This document shows positions 14,990 through 22,682 of a stretch of DNA of 22,754 bases, in pieces (position 1 is the stretch's first letter; each line of letters begins with the position of its first letter). Source of the stretch: Acidobacteriota bacterium (lineage in GTDB: Bacteria; Acidobacteriota; Terriglobia; Terriglobales; Acidobacteriaceae); the NCBI GenBank assembly GCA_021846065.1, contig JAJZCP010000003.1, positions 1 through 22,754 on the forward strand, written 5' to 3'. Below the pieces are notes generated by a model. The model made no database searches, had not been told where the DNA came from, and saw nothing but the letters and a program-made list of their open reading frames with translations. Both the position numbers and the translations under genes were made by a program.

Positions 14990-15847
14990 ATGAGCCTGAA
15001 GGCAAAACTGGAAGCGGTGATCTACGCCGCCGAAGAGCCAATCACACTCGGCCAGATGGCCGATCTGTTCGCCTTTGAAGTTCTGGCGCAGAAAGCCGAG
15101 CGCGAAGCCGCGCAGGCCCTCGAAGCCGCGCAGACACAGGAAGCCGCGCCCGCTTTGGACCTCGGCAACGAAAGCGCCTCGCTCAGCACGGAGCCGCCTG
15201 CCTCGCAGATCGCGGCAACCGAAGATCCCGAGCAGACCGCAAGCGAAGAGTCCCTCGCCAAGGCTCGCGAGCAACAGAAGCGCCGCGAAGATCGTCTTGT
15301 TCGAGAGGCCCTCCGCGACATCCTCGAAGAATTGATGGAGGAGTATCAGGCTGAGCACCGTGGCATCGAGATCCGCGAGGTCGCCGGAGGTTATCGCTTT
15401 GCCACCAAGCCCGAGTGTCATGACGCCGTCCGGCAGTTCGTCAAAAGCCTGAAACCGGCGCTCAAGCTCAGTATGCCTGCGCTCGAAACTCTCGCGGTCG
15501 TCGCCTACCGGCAACCCGTCACAGCTCCCGAAGTTGCTGAAATTCGCGGCGTCGATTCAGCCGGCGTCCTCGGTTCGCTCATCAGCCGAAAACTTATCGC
15601 AACCGCTGGACGCAAGCAGGTCGTCGGGCGGCCGATGCTCTACAAAACCACCAAGGAATTTCTGTTGCGCTTCGGTTTGAAGGATCTCTCCGAGCTGCCG
15701 TCAATGGAAGAGTTTGAAAAGATGGCCGCCGAAGAGTTGAGCGACGGACCGGAAATCACAGAAGAGCCGGAGCTGTTTGCCGCCGTCGATGCGCCCGGCG
15801 AAGACACCGAAACTGTCGAAGAGACAGCCGAGCCAGTGGAAAACTAG
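14990..15847 (+). CDS. scpB: Segregation and condensation protein B
   Basis: 285 residues. ScpB dimers, with ScpA kleisin, form the SMC complex that organises and segregates the chromosome. The first winged helix starts at residue 1 (LKAKLEAVIYAAEEPITLGQMADLF) and resumes at about 102 (REALRDILEELMEEYQ...GIEIREVAGGYRFATKPE). The second winged helix contains SMPALETLAVVAYRQPVTAPEVAEIRGVD, GVLGSLISRKLIATAGRK and GRPMLYKTTKEFLLRFGLKDLSELPSME. The family is usually near 190 residues; the excess is an Ala/Glu/Gln-rich insertion at about 34-100 and an acidic C-terminal tail from about 245. AGAGGA at 14979-14984 supports ATG 14990. The next gene follows after 50 bp, the common scpB-rluB order. scpA is not immediately upstream, where it often lies. 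Confidence 0.93.
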   Translation: MSLKAKLEAVIYAAEEPITLGQMADLFAFEVLAQKAEREAAQALEAAQTQEAAPALDLGNESASLSTEPPASQIAATEDPEQTASEESLAKAREQQKRREDRLVREALRDILEELMEEYQAEHRGIEIREVAGGYRFATKPECHDAVRQFVKSLKPALKLSMPALETLAVVAYRQPVTAPEVAEIRGVDSAGVLGSLISRKLIATAGRKQVVGRPMLYKTTKEFLLRFGLKDLSELPSMEEFEKMAAEELSDGPEITEEPELFAAVDAPGEDTETVEETAEPVEN

Positions 15848-15897
15848 GTTTTACCACGCAACAGACTGTCGCGAGATGGTCAGAAAAGAGCAATCAA

Positions 15898-18114
15898 ATG
15901 GCACCGAAACAAACGCCGCCAAGGCGAACCGCACCCAATCGCGCTACGCCCAACCGCACCGCGCCCAACCGACGGAAACCACAGCCAACAGACTGGCAGC
16001 AGGACGACCACGAACTTCCCGAAACTCCATTCACAGGCCTGGTGGTCGAAGAGATCCATGTCGAGGCAGAACGAAAACCGCAACGCAAAGCTGCTCGTTC
16101 CATCGGCTCACCGGCTCCTGCGATCGCGCCTGCGCGCCAAGCCGCCAGGCCTCCGGCTGCAAGCCAGCGACCGGATGCTGCCAGGCTTGCCGATCCTGCT
16201 CCTGCCAAACCCAGGCGGGCAGCGAAGCCAAAGGCAGCGGTTTCGCTGGTGGCTACGCTGGAAGCAGCCAAGCCAGCCGAAGTCGAAGAGCCGCTTCCCA
16301 ATCTCAACCAAACGATGCCGATAAGCCTCTCCGAAGTGGCCAGCCAGAGCGAGAACCAAAGCGAGAACCAGAGCGAGAATCAGCCTGCGCGCTCACGCGA
16401 AGACGACGAAGAGATTGCCGGAATGACTGCCGAAGATGAGCAAGCCGGCGAGCGCTTGCAAAAGCTGCTGGCGCGGGCTGGAGTGGCTTCGCGCCGTCGC
16501 GCCGAGGAGCTGATCGCCGAGGGGCGTGTGCAGGTGAACGGGCAAGTGGTCACCGAGCCGGGTTCGCGGGCCTTGCTGGGCCGCGACCATGTGCGCGTGG
16601 ATGGCAAGCTGGTGCAGGCTGCCGAGCGGATGCGCTACTTTGTCCTGAACAAGCCGAAGGGGTACGTCACGACGGTGAGCGATCCGGAGGGTCGTCCGAC
16701 GGTGATGGACTTCTTCAAGGGTGTGCGCGAGCGAGTCTATCCGGTGGGCAGACTGGATTACCTGAGCGAAGGCCTGCTGCTGGTGACCAACGACGGTCCG
16801 CTGGCCAACGGACTGACGCGCGCCGCACATGGAGTGGAGAAGCGTTACCTGGTCAAGGTGGCCGGGGATCCCGACGAAGTGACGCTCGATTCGCTGCGCA
16901 GCGGAGTGGTGATCGAGCGCGGACGCCCGGGCAGCGGCGAAGGTCGCGTGCGCACCTCGCCTGCACAGATTCGCAAGGTGCGGCAAGGAGACAATCCCTG
17001 GTTTGAAGTGGTGCTGATCGAAGGGCGCAACCGCGAACTACGCAAGATGTTTGAAGAGATCGGCCATCACGTGGAAAAAATTCGCCGCGTCGGTTACGGT
17101 CCGCTGGAGCTGGATCAGGAGCCGGGCAAGGTGCGAGAGCTGGACGAGGAAGAACTGCGACTGCTGCGGTTGGCTGCTGAAGGAAAATGGAAGCCGAAGC
17201 GGCGACGCGAGCCGATTGCACTGCCCAAAGAGGCAGGTCGCAGCGTGCGGCATGAGCGCGGCGGACGAGATAGCCGCGGATTCACGCCATCGCCCGGAGC
17301 GCGATTTGCAGGTGGCAGCGCAAGACCGGGAGCGCCAAGATCGGGAGCACCGAGAACTGGAGCGCCGAGACCGGGAACGTCAAGATCAGGATCCTCCGAT
17401 TCATCCGCGCCACGGCCAGCATGGCAAGATCGCGAGCGCGGCGAACGACCGGTGCGGAGTGAGCGGCCGGCCGGTTCGGGGCCAATGCGATCAGCTCGGC
17501 CCGATGGACGCCCCTCGTACAACGACCGTCCGCAGCGCAGCGCAACGGGAGAAAGAAATTCGCGGGAGCGCGACACGGGCGGACGCAGCGCGGGTTCGGA
17601 CCGAAATGCCGGGTTCAAGAGTTCGGGTTCCCAGCGTTCGGGCTTCAAGCGCGAAGGCGGCTTTGCGCGACCGTCCCGGCCCGGTGGTTCAGGCCGATCC
17701 ACAGGTTCAGGTAGGCCCAGCGGACAATTTCGACCCAACGGGCCATCGCGTACCCGGCCCGATGCAGGAGAAACCGAACGCGCCGGCGCTGAACGAAGCT
17801 TTGGCAAACCCGGCGCGGCTCGAACGGGTTTTTCCAAACCCGGATTCTCTAAACCCGGATTCTCCAAACCCGGCTTTGCGAACTCCGGAAGCTCACGACC
17901 CGGTTCGTCGAAACCCTCGTTCGGTCGCAGCGGACCCGCGCGCACCAGCGGCAAGTGGCGGACGGAAGAAGACAAGCCGCAGCCCGGCGGACGCAACAGC
18001 ACGCAAAAGATGGGTCCGGACGGCAAGCCGCGCGAAAAGAAGCGCTGGCGAGATTCCTTTGAGGGCAAGAGCAAGGGCAAGCCCAAGTGGTCCGGCAAGC
18101 CAAAGAGCGAGTAG
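15898..18114 (+). CDS. rluB: RsuA/RluB-family rRNA pseudouridine synthase with long disordered N- and C-terminal tails
   Basis: 738 residues, against about 250-300 for the family core. Residues 1-180 are low-complexity (Pro/Arg/Asn at first, then Ala/Lys, then QSEN repeats). The S4 RNA-binding domain starts at about 185 (ERLQKLLARAGVASRRRAEELI). The catalytic domain has YFVLNKPKGYVTTVSDPEGRPTV, GRLDYLSEGLLLVTNDG with catalytic Asp287, KRYLVKVAG and GRNRELRKMFEEIGHHVEKIRRVGYGP, ending near 425. The last 300 residues are Gly/Ser/Arg/Pro-rich with pentapeptide repeats. The core isomerises a uridine in 23S (RluB-type) or 16S (RsuA-type) rRNA. The GRLDYLSEGL form and the scpB neighbour favour RluB. 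ATG 15898 has only a weak AGAAAAGAG upstream, so a start further downstream is possible. A strong terminator follows. Confidence 0.88.
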   Translation: MAPKQTPPRRTAPNRATPNRTAPNRRKPQPTDWQQDDHELPETPFTGLVVEEIHVEAERKPQRKAARSIGSPAPAIAPARQAARPPAASQRPDAARLADPAPAKPRRAAKPKAAVSLVATLEAAKPAEVEEPLPNLNQTMPISLSEVASQSENQSENQSENQPARSREDDEEIAGMTAEDEQAGERLQKLLARAGVASRRRAEELIAEGRVQVNGQVVTEPGSRALLGRDHVRVDGKLVQAAERMRYFVLNKPKGYVTTVSDPEGRPTVMDFFKGVRERVYPVGRLDYLSEGLLLVTNDGPLANGLTRAAHGVEKRYLVKVAGDPDEVTLDSLRSGVVIERGRPGSGEGRVRTSPAQIRKVRQGDNPWFEVVLIEGRNRELRKMFEEIGHHVEKIRRVGYGPLELDQEPGKVRELDEEELRLLRLAAEGKWKPKRRREPIALPKEAGRSVRHERGGRDSRGFTPSPGARFAGGSARPGAPRSGAPRTGAPRPGTSRSGSSDSSAPRPAWQDRERGERPVRSERPAGSGPMRSARPDGRPSYNDRPQRSATGERNSRERDTGGRSAGSDRNAGFKSSGSQRSGFKREGGFARPSRPGGSGRSTGSGRPSGQFRPNGPSRTRPDAGETERAGAERSFGKPGAARTGFSKPGFSKPGFSKPGFANSGSSRPGSSKPSFGRSGPARTSGKWRTEEDKPQPGGRNSTQKMGPDGKPREKKRWRDSFEGKSKGKPKWSGKPKSE
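16348..16383 (+). repeat. Three tandem 12-bp units encoding SENQ
   Basis: AGCGAGAACCAA, AGCGAGAACCAG and AGCGAGAATCAG follow one another in frame within the N-terminal tail of the pseudouridine synthase. Near-identical DNA suggests recent slippage duplication. Confidence 0.85.
17314..17403 (+). repeat. 15-bp in-frame repeats encoding GAPR-type pentapeptides
   Basis: Six consecutive five-codon units read GSARP, GAPRS, GAPRT, GAPRP, GTSRS and GSSDS. They lie in the C-terminal tail of the pseudouridine synthase. Confidence 0.75.
17827..17916 (+). repeat. 15-bp in-frame repeats encoding GFSKP-type pentapeptides
   Basis: Six units read GFSKP, GFSKP, GFSKP, GFANS, GSSRP and GSSKP. The first three are nearly identical at DNA level (for example GGATTCTCCAAACCC), indicating recent expansion. 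This is the second cluster of the same five-residue period in this tail. Confidence 0.85.
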
Positions 18115-18123
18115 TGGAGTGGA

Positions 18124-18161
18124 AGCGGCGCAGGCGATCGATGCCTGCGCCGCTTTGCTTT
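18124..18161 (+). terminator. Strong terminator hairpin after rluB, shared with the convergent gene
   Basis: AGCGGCGCAGGC (18124-18135) pairs perfectly with GCCTGCGCCGCT (18143-18154) around a 7-nt loop and runs into TTTGCTTT on the plus strand. It begins 9 bp after the stop codon. The minus-strand gene ends 10 bp beyond, so the hairpin may serve both transcripts. Confidence 0.85.
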
Positions 18162-18170
18162 GCCTGCCGG

Positions 18171-19208
18171 TCAGCGTATAGGCAGCAGGCTGCGGAGCTG
18201 TTCGTACTGGTCGGTGGCGAGGTAATCGACCTGAGCGGCGATGGCGGCGCGCCAGCGCTGCTGGACTAAGGCGAGCGAGCCGAAGCTATAGCCGCGGAAC
18301 CAGCCGTGGCAGCTCAGGTCGGCGTCGGGCGAGCCATCGAGGGTATAGAAGCGAATCCACAGGCCGTTATGGTGTGCCTGCTCGACGAGTGAGCGGAGGC
18401 GCAGGTTTTTGGCGCGTGTCCAGGCACCGGCGTTCGGTTGTCCGGCGGGTTCGACGACGCGCCAGGAGTTGTTCCACCAGCGGCGATAGTTGCTGGCGGG
18501 TTCGGAGTCGAGAACCTCGGGCGCCGAGCGCGGGTCTTTGTCGGCGCTGTGGATGGCTCCGAAGAGCAGGATGGGCTGGCCGAGGGGAATCTGGTCGTAA
18601 AAGACCTGCTGCTGCGCGTCGGATTCTCCGGTCAGCACCAGAATCGGCCGCACGCGCAGTGGGCTGATCTGCTGGATCGAATCGGTGCGCGTTGCGGTGG
18701 TGATCCAGTCCTGATGTTGACGGAGAAGCGCAAGAACCGCGGCGAGATGCGCGGGTTTGTTGTCTTTGAAGTCCAGGTTTAAAGTGATGAGGGGCCATTG
18801 CGAGTGGTCCGGAGAACGCAGCGCTTGCTCGACGATGGGACGGACGTGCGAGAAAAAGTAACTCTCCAGCGTAGGTTCATGGCCGGTGAGCGGATCGCCA
18901 TGCGTGACCACGGACCAGCTTTTGCCGGTTTTGGGATCGGTGTACCAGGCCAGATCCTGCTCGATGGCGACGGGAGTTCCGGTGGAAAGCGCGCGGTCAA
19001 TGCGGTCGGTCCACCACTCGAAGTAGGGATAGCAGTTGTGCGCGTCGAGAAGCGTGCGGGAACCAGGCGCAGGAATGGACTGAGCCGGAGTTGCCCGGGC
19101 ACCGGCCAGCAGGCAAAGCAGGAGAGCAAGCCAGCAGACTCGAGACAAGGCGGCATGGGACAGGAGGGTGGGCGACAGGGCAGTGCGAGAGAAGTGGAAA
19201 CGCGGCAT
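18171..19208 (-). CDS. Secreted PLC-like phosphodiesterase (PI-PLC/GDPD superfamily)
   Basis: 345 residues. After a basic N-terminus, VCWLALLLCLLAGARATPAQS is a signal peptide with likely cleavage near residue 43, so the enzyme acts in the periplasm or outside. The mature part resembles the PLC/GDPD TIM barrel: RTLLDAHNCYPYFEWWTDRIDRALSTG with an early His, VAIEQDLAWY with metal-type Glu and Asp, VVTHGDP with a second His, and LITLNLDFKDNKPAHLAAVL as the next barrel strand. The C-terminal YLATDQYEQLRSLL matches the 'tDqp..l..ll' ending of glycerophosphodiester phosphodiesterases. It would hydrolyse a phosphodiester, possibly a phospholipid head group. Substrate and family within the superfamily are uncertain. 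It lies 72 bp downstream of the TonB receptor gene on the same strand, separated by a hairpin. Confidence 0.75.
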   Translation of the reverse strand: MPRFHFSRTALSPTLLSHAALSRVCWLALLLCLLAGARATPAQSIPAPGSRTLLDAHNCYPYFEWWTDRIDRALSTGTPVAIEQDLAWYTDPKTGKSWSVVTHGDPLTGHEPTLESYFFSHVRPIVEQALRSPDHSQWPLITLNLDFKDNKPAHLAAVLALLRQHQDWITTATRTDSIQQISPLRVRPILVLTGESDAQQQVFYDQIPLGQPILLFGAIHSADKDPRSAPEVLDSEPASNYRRWWNNSWRVVEPAGQPNAGAWTRAKNLRLRSLVEQAHHNGLWIRFYTLDGSPDADLSCHGWFRGYSFGSLALVQQRWRAAIAAQVDYLATDQYEQLRSLLPIR

Positions 19209-19234
19209 GATGAGTTCGCTCCGGGATCAGGGAA

Positions 19235-19266
19235 CGGCACAGGCGAGAGGTTGATCGCCTGTGCCG
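19235..19266 (-). terminator. Perfect 12-bp hairpin between the TonB receptor and phosphodiesterase genes
   Basis: CGGCACAGGCGA (19235-19246) and TCGCCTGTGCCG (19255-19266) form a perfect stem with an 8-nt loop, 14 bp after the receptor stop codon on the minus strand. There is no real T-tract (TTCCC follows), so it may attenuate rather than end transcription, or protect the receptor mRNA 3' end. Confidence 0.6.
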
Positions 19267-19280
19267 CGGTGGTTGGGTGG

Positions 19281-22200
19281 TTACCAACTGACGCGCAGAG
19301 CAAACTGCATGACGCGCGGATCGGCGGAGAGCGTGGTGATGGCGGCGGCGCTGCTGTTGCTGACGTTGCCGCTGGGCTGGCCAAAGACGGCGTGGTTGGC
19401 GAGGTTGAAGACCTCCCAGCGGAACTCGCTGGACCAGCGGTTGCTGATGGGAATTTCGCGGATCAAGGCGAAGTCAAAGAGGTCGGTTGGCGGGCCGACC
19501 AGCGTGTTGCGCCCACTGTTGCCGATGTTGTATTTGCCGGGATCGGTGTAGGGCGTGGAGGCGTTGCCGGTGGTCATGCAATTGGGATTCAGGTTGTCAT
19601 AGAACCAGCACTGCTGGCTCTTGAAGTAGTGGACGGGCGCGGCGACGTTCGGCACGGCGGTGGCAAAGCCGTAGGCGTCGAGCAGGCTGCTTTCGCTGCC
19701 CCAGTTGGCGGTGAAGGGATGGCCGCTGTAGTAGGTGTAGACGCCGGAGGTTTGCCAGTCGCCCAGAATCCAGCTTGTAACTCCATGCTGAAGCATGGCG
19801 CGACCATGTCCAAAAGGAAACTGGTAGATGTAGGTTGCCGAGATGCGGTGGCGAACATCGAAGTCGGCGCTGCCATACCAGGCACTGTTGTTGCGACCGT
19901 TGGGCGCATCGCCCGAGTTTGATTCCAGCTCTTCCGGAGCGTTGTCGAGCGCGTGTGAGTAGGTGTAGGCAGCGCGCACGCTGAGGCCGTTCTTCATGGC
20001 GCGAACCAGCGAGGCTTGCAGGCCGCTGTAGTTGCCGCGACCGATCGAGTCCATATATTCGACCTGACCAAAATCCGCGTATGGCACGGTGCCGCCGGGC
20101 GCGCTGGGGCTGGTGATGACCTGGTTGCCGGAGATGAGCACCTGGTTGTAGTTGCGCAGCACGTCCAGATTGCTGGAGTGGGTGCCGACGTAGTCGAGTT
20201 CAGCCAGCCAGGTGGGACCAAGCTGACGCTGGATGCCGACGCTCCACTGCTCGACCGTAGGCGGAGCAAGGTTGGGATTCTCCGAGCGGATGTGAAAGTT
20301 CTGAAGCTGGTTGAAGTTGATGGTGCTCGGATTGAGGAAGTTCGACGGGAAGCCAACCGAGGGCTTGAGCACCGGATGGCTGTTGCTGGCCAGGGTTTTG
20401 TTGATCAGGTTGGGCGGATTTTCGGCAAGCTGGTTTTCGCTTCCGATGCGCTCGAGGCCGGTGTAGTACATGCCGAATCCGGCATGGAGGACGGTATTGT
20501 TATCCAGCGAATAGGAGACGCCGATGCGCGGAGCAAAATCGGTGGTGTTGGGATGAACAAGAGTCTTGTTGTAGAGTGAGCCGGACTTGGCAAAGACCAG
20601 CGAGCCGTTGCCCGCGGGGTTGAAGTTGGCCATGCGATTCCGAGCTTCATAGGCCGGCGTGTTGAAGTCGTAGCGCAGGCCGAGGTTGAGGGTCAGCCGC
20701 GGCGTGGCTTTCCAGTCGTCTTCGACAAATCCGGAGGCCATCCACATGCGCTGATCGACAAAGAAGACGTTGGTGAGCTGGGTGTACTCGGTGGCGCCGA
20801 TGAGGCCGTCGGCGTAAGAAAGGCCGGTGAAGATGCCGGTAAAGGTGAGGTCGCCGCGCGTGCCTGGCTCATCCTGAAAGAGGTTGCGCATGGGCGCGTA
20901 GAGGTTGGCGCCGACCTTGAGCGTCTGGTTGCCGTGCGTCCAGGAGAGCGTGTCGACGTACTGATAGAGCATGGGAACCTGCTGCTTGGGCAGGTAATCC
21001 GGCGAGCCGAGAAAGGTTTTGTTGGTGAAGGCGGTGAGTGGAACGCCGCCGCCGGTAGCCGGATTGTTGGGTATTCCCGGAACAAACTGGCCCGCATTTT
21101 GCGAGAGTCCAAAGGGCTGCTGCGCCGCAAAGGAGTAGTCGCGAACCCAGCCGAAGCGGAAGTCGTTGACCATGGCGGGGGTGAGGACGCGCGTCCAGCC
21201 AAGCACAAGGCTGGCGCCTTTCAGAATCTGATTGCCCCAGGCGGAGGTTGCGCTGCCATCGGCAAGCCCACCGAAATAGCCGGGAATGTCGCGCGTGCGG
21301 TTGAAGTAGTTGAATCGCGCGAAGACGGTATCGACAGGTGAAGCGGTCCAGTCCACGCGCGTGTCCAGACTGCCGTTGAAGTCCGTGAGCGCGCCGGTGC
21401 GGGAGTAGTTGTTCAGCTCGGGATAATTGGCTCCGCCGTTTTTGAAGTTTGGCTCGGGAAACAGGGCCATCAGCGCGCTGACGCTGGAGTCGATCTGGCT
21501 GGTTGGAATCTGGTTGTTGGTATAGGGCTGGCAACCGCCGCTCTTCAGGTTATAGGGCGTCGAGCAGGTTGTCGGATCATAGATCGTCGGGTAGGGCGAG
21601 ATGCCGTCGGCTGCGGCCGCGGCAGGGCTGAAGTCGCCGATGCGCTCATTGTCCAGAGGGACGGTGGCTACTCGCGAGACGCCTTGCTTGATGCGCGTCT
21701 CCTCATAGTTGCCAAAGAAAAAGAGACGATTGCGCAGGATCGGTCCGCCGAGGCTGCCGCCAAACTGATTCTGGTTGTCTTCGGCCTTGGTTTTCAGCGA
21801 CTGCTTGGAAAAATAATCGAAGGCGTCGAAGAACTGATTGCGCACGTACTCATAAGCGGTGCCGTGAATCTGGTTGGTTCCGCTGCGCGTGTTCACGGAG
21901 ACGACGGCGCCGGGTGCGCGTCCGTACTCGGCGGAATAAGGGTTAGTGATGACGTTGAACTCGGCGATGACGTCGACGGAAGGGTGCGCTGCCTCGGTGC
22001 TCAGCTCCTGGACGTTTTCGGAAAAGGTGTTGTTGTCGATGCCGTCGAGGATGAAGTTATTCTGGAGCGAGTGGACGCCGTTGACGTTGAAATCGCCAGT
22101 GCGTCCGGCGGCTGTTGAGCCGGCCTGGTTGGTGTAGCGATTGATCTGAACGCCGGGAACAACTCGGAGCAGATCATCCCAGTTGCGCAGAAAGAGCGGA

Positions 22201-22682
22201 GTTTCGCTGATCGTGTCCTCGGTGACGATCGAGCTGATGGAGGCGTCGTCGCGCGCCAGAGCGTTGTCCTGAGAGGTGACCTGCACGGTCTGGCTCTCGG
22301 AGCCGACGCGCATACGGAGATCAGCGCGAGCGCGGGCGCCGACATTGATGGTGACCGATTCGCTTTCGACGGCAAAGCCCGGCGCAGCGACGGTGAGCGT
22401 ATAGGAACCGATGGGAAGATTGGGCAGATTGTATTGGCCGTCGGATTGCGTCTTGTCGCTGCGGGTGTAGCCGGTGGCAGGGTCGGAGACGGTTACCTGC
22501 GCACCAGCGACAGCGGCGCCGGAGCTGTCCGTGATCTGTCCGCTGAGAGTTCCGGTATTCACCTGCGCCTTTGCGCTGTGGCTGATGAAGAGAAGCAGCA
22601 TCAGGATGGCTGCCCAGACAATCGGAAAAGTCTTCCGCTCAGCCGCTTCGTGGCGTGCCGTTGAGTGAGAAAGTGCGTACAT
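19281..22682 (-). CDS. TonB-dependent receptor, Oar-like, with N-terminal carboxypeptidase-regulatory domain
   Basis: 1133 residues, an outer-membrane beta-barrel transporter energised by TonB. AAGGAG (22690-22695) lies 7 nt before ATG 22680-22682. A signal peptide spans 1-39 (FPIVWAAILMLLLFISHSAKA, cleavage before QVNTG). Residues about 43-125 are a carboxypeptidase D regulatory-like Ig-fold domain (GTLSGQITDSSGAAVAGAQVTVSDPATG, YTLTVAAPGF). The plug region follows from about 150 (VPGVQINRYTNQAG, FNVNGVHSLQNNFILDGIDNN, EFNVITNPYSAEYGRAPGAVVSVNTRSGTNQIHGTAYEYVRN). The remainder is barrel, rich in aromatic/Asn beta-strands with segments such as LNLGLRYDFNTP, and it ends in FALRVSW with a terminal aromatic residue. 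No TonB box could be pointed to. Such receptors are numerous in Acidobacteriota and are linked to uptake of large molecules, often glycans; the ligand is unknown. Confidence 0.93.
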   Translation of the reverse strand: MYALSHSTARHEAAERKTFPIVWAAILMLLLFISHSAKAQVNTGTLSGQITDSSGAAVAGAQVTVSDPATGYTRSDKTQSDGQYNLPNLPIGSYTLTVAAPGFAVESESVTINVGARARADLRMRVGSESQTVQVTSQDNALARDDASISSIVTEDTISETPLFLRNWDDLLRVVPGVQINRYTNQAGSTAAGRTGDFNVNGVHSLQNNFILDGIDNNTFSENVQELSTEAAHPSVDVIAEFNVITNPYSAEYGRAPGAVVSVNTRSGTNQIHGTAYEYVRNQFFDAFDYFSKQSLKTKAEDNQNQFGGSLGGPILRNRLFFFGNYEETRIKQGVSRVATVPLDNERIGDFSPAAAAADGISPYPTIYDPTTCSTPYNLKSGGCQPYTNNQIPTSQIDSSVSALMALFPEPNFKNGGANYPELNNYSRTGALTDFNGSLDTRVDWTASPVDTVFARFNYFNRTRDIPGYFGGLADGSATSAWGNQILKGASLVLGWTRVLTPAMVNDFRFGWVRDYSFAAQQPFGLSQNAGQFVPGIPNNPATGGGVPLTAFTNKTFLGSPDYLPKQQVPMLYQYVDTLSWTHGNQTLKVGANLYAPMRNLFQDEPGTRGDLTFTGIFTGLSYADGLIGATEYTQLTNVFFVDQRMWMASGFVEDDWKATPRLTLNLGLRYDFNTPAYEARNRMANFNPAGNGSLVFAKSGSLYNKTLVHPNTTDFAPRIGVSYSLDNNTVLHAGFGMYYTGLERIGSENQLAENPPNLINKTLASNSHPVLKPSVGFPSNFLNPSTINFNQLQNFHIRSENPNLAPPTVEQWSVGIQRQLGPTWLAELDYVGTHSSNLDVLRNYNQVLISGNQVITSPSAPGGTVPYADFGQVEYMDSIGRGNYSGLQASLVRAMKNGLSVRAAYTYSHALDNAPEELESNSGDAPNGRNNSAWYGSADFDVRHRISATYIYQFPFGHGRAMLQHGVTSWILGDWQTSGVYTYYSGHPFTANWGSESSLLDAYGFATAVPNVAAPVHYFKSQQCWFYDNLNPNCMTTGNASTPYTDPGKYNIGNSGRNTLVGPPTDLFDFALIREIPISNRWSSEFRWEVFNLANHAVFGQPSGNVSNSSAAAITTLSADPRVMQFALRVSW

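Noticed and set aside
14744..15514. A 256-codon minus-strand open frame across the scpB upstream region and scpB
   Set aside because: Most of it is antisense to the well-supported ScpB coding region, and the rest has no protein-like motif.
17051..18181. A 376-codon open frame overlapping the 3' half of rluB in another frame, plus a 327-codon antisense frame (17115-18098)
   Set aside because: Both arise from the repetitive GC-rich tail of rluB; they lack ribosome-binding sites and recognisable motifs. The rluB frame continues the catalytic domain without a break.
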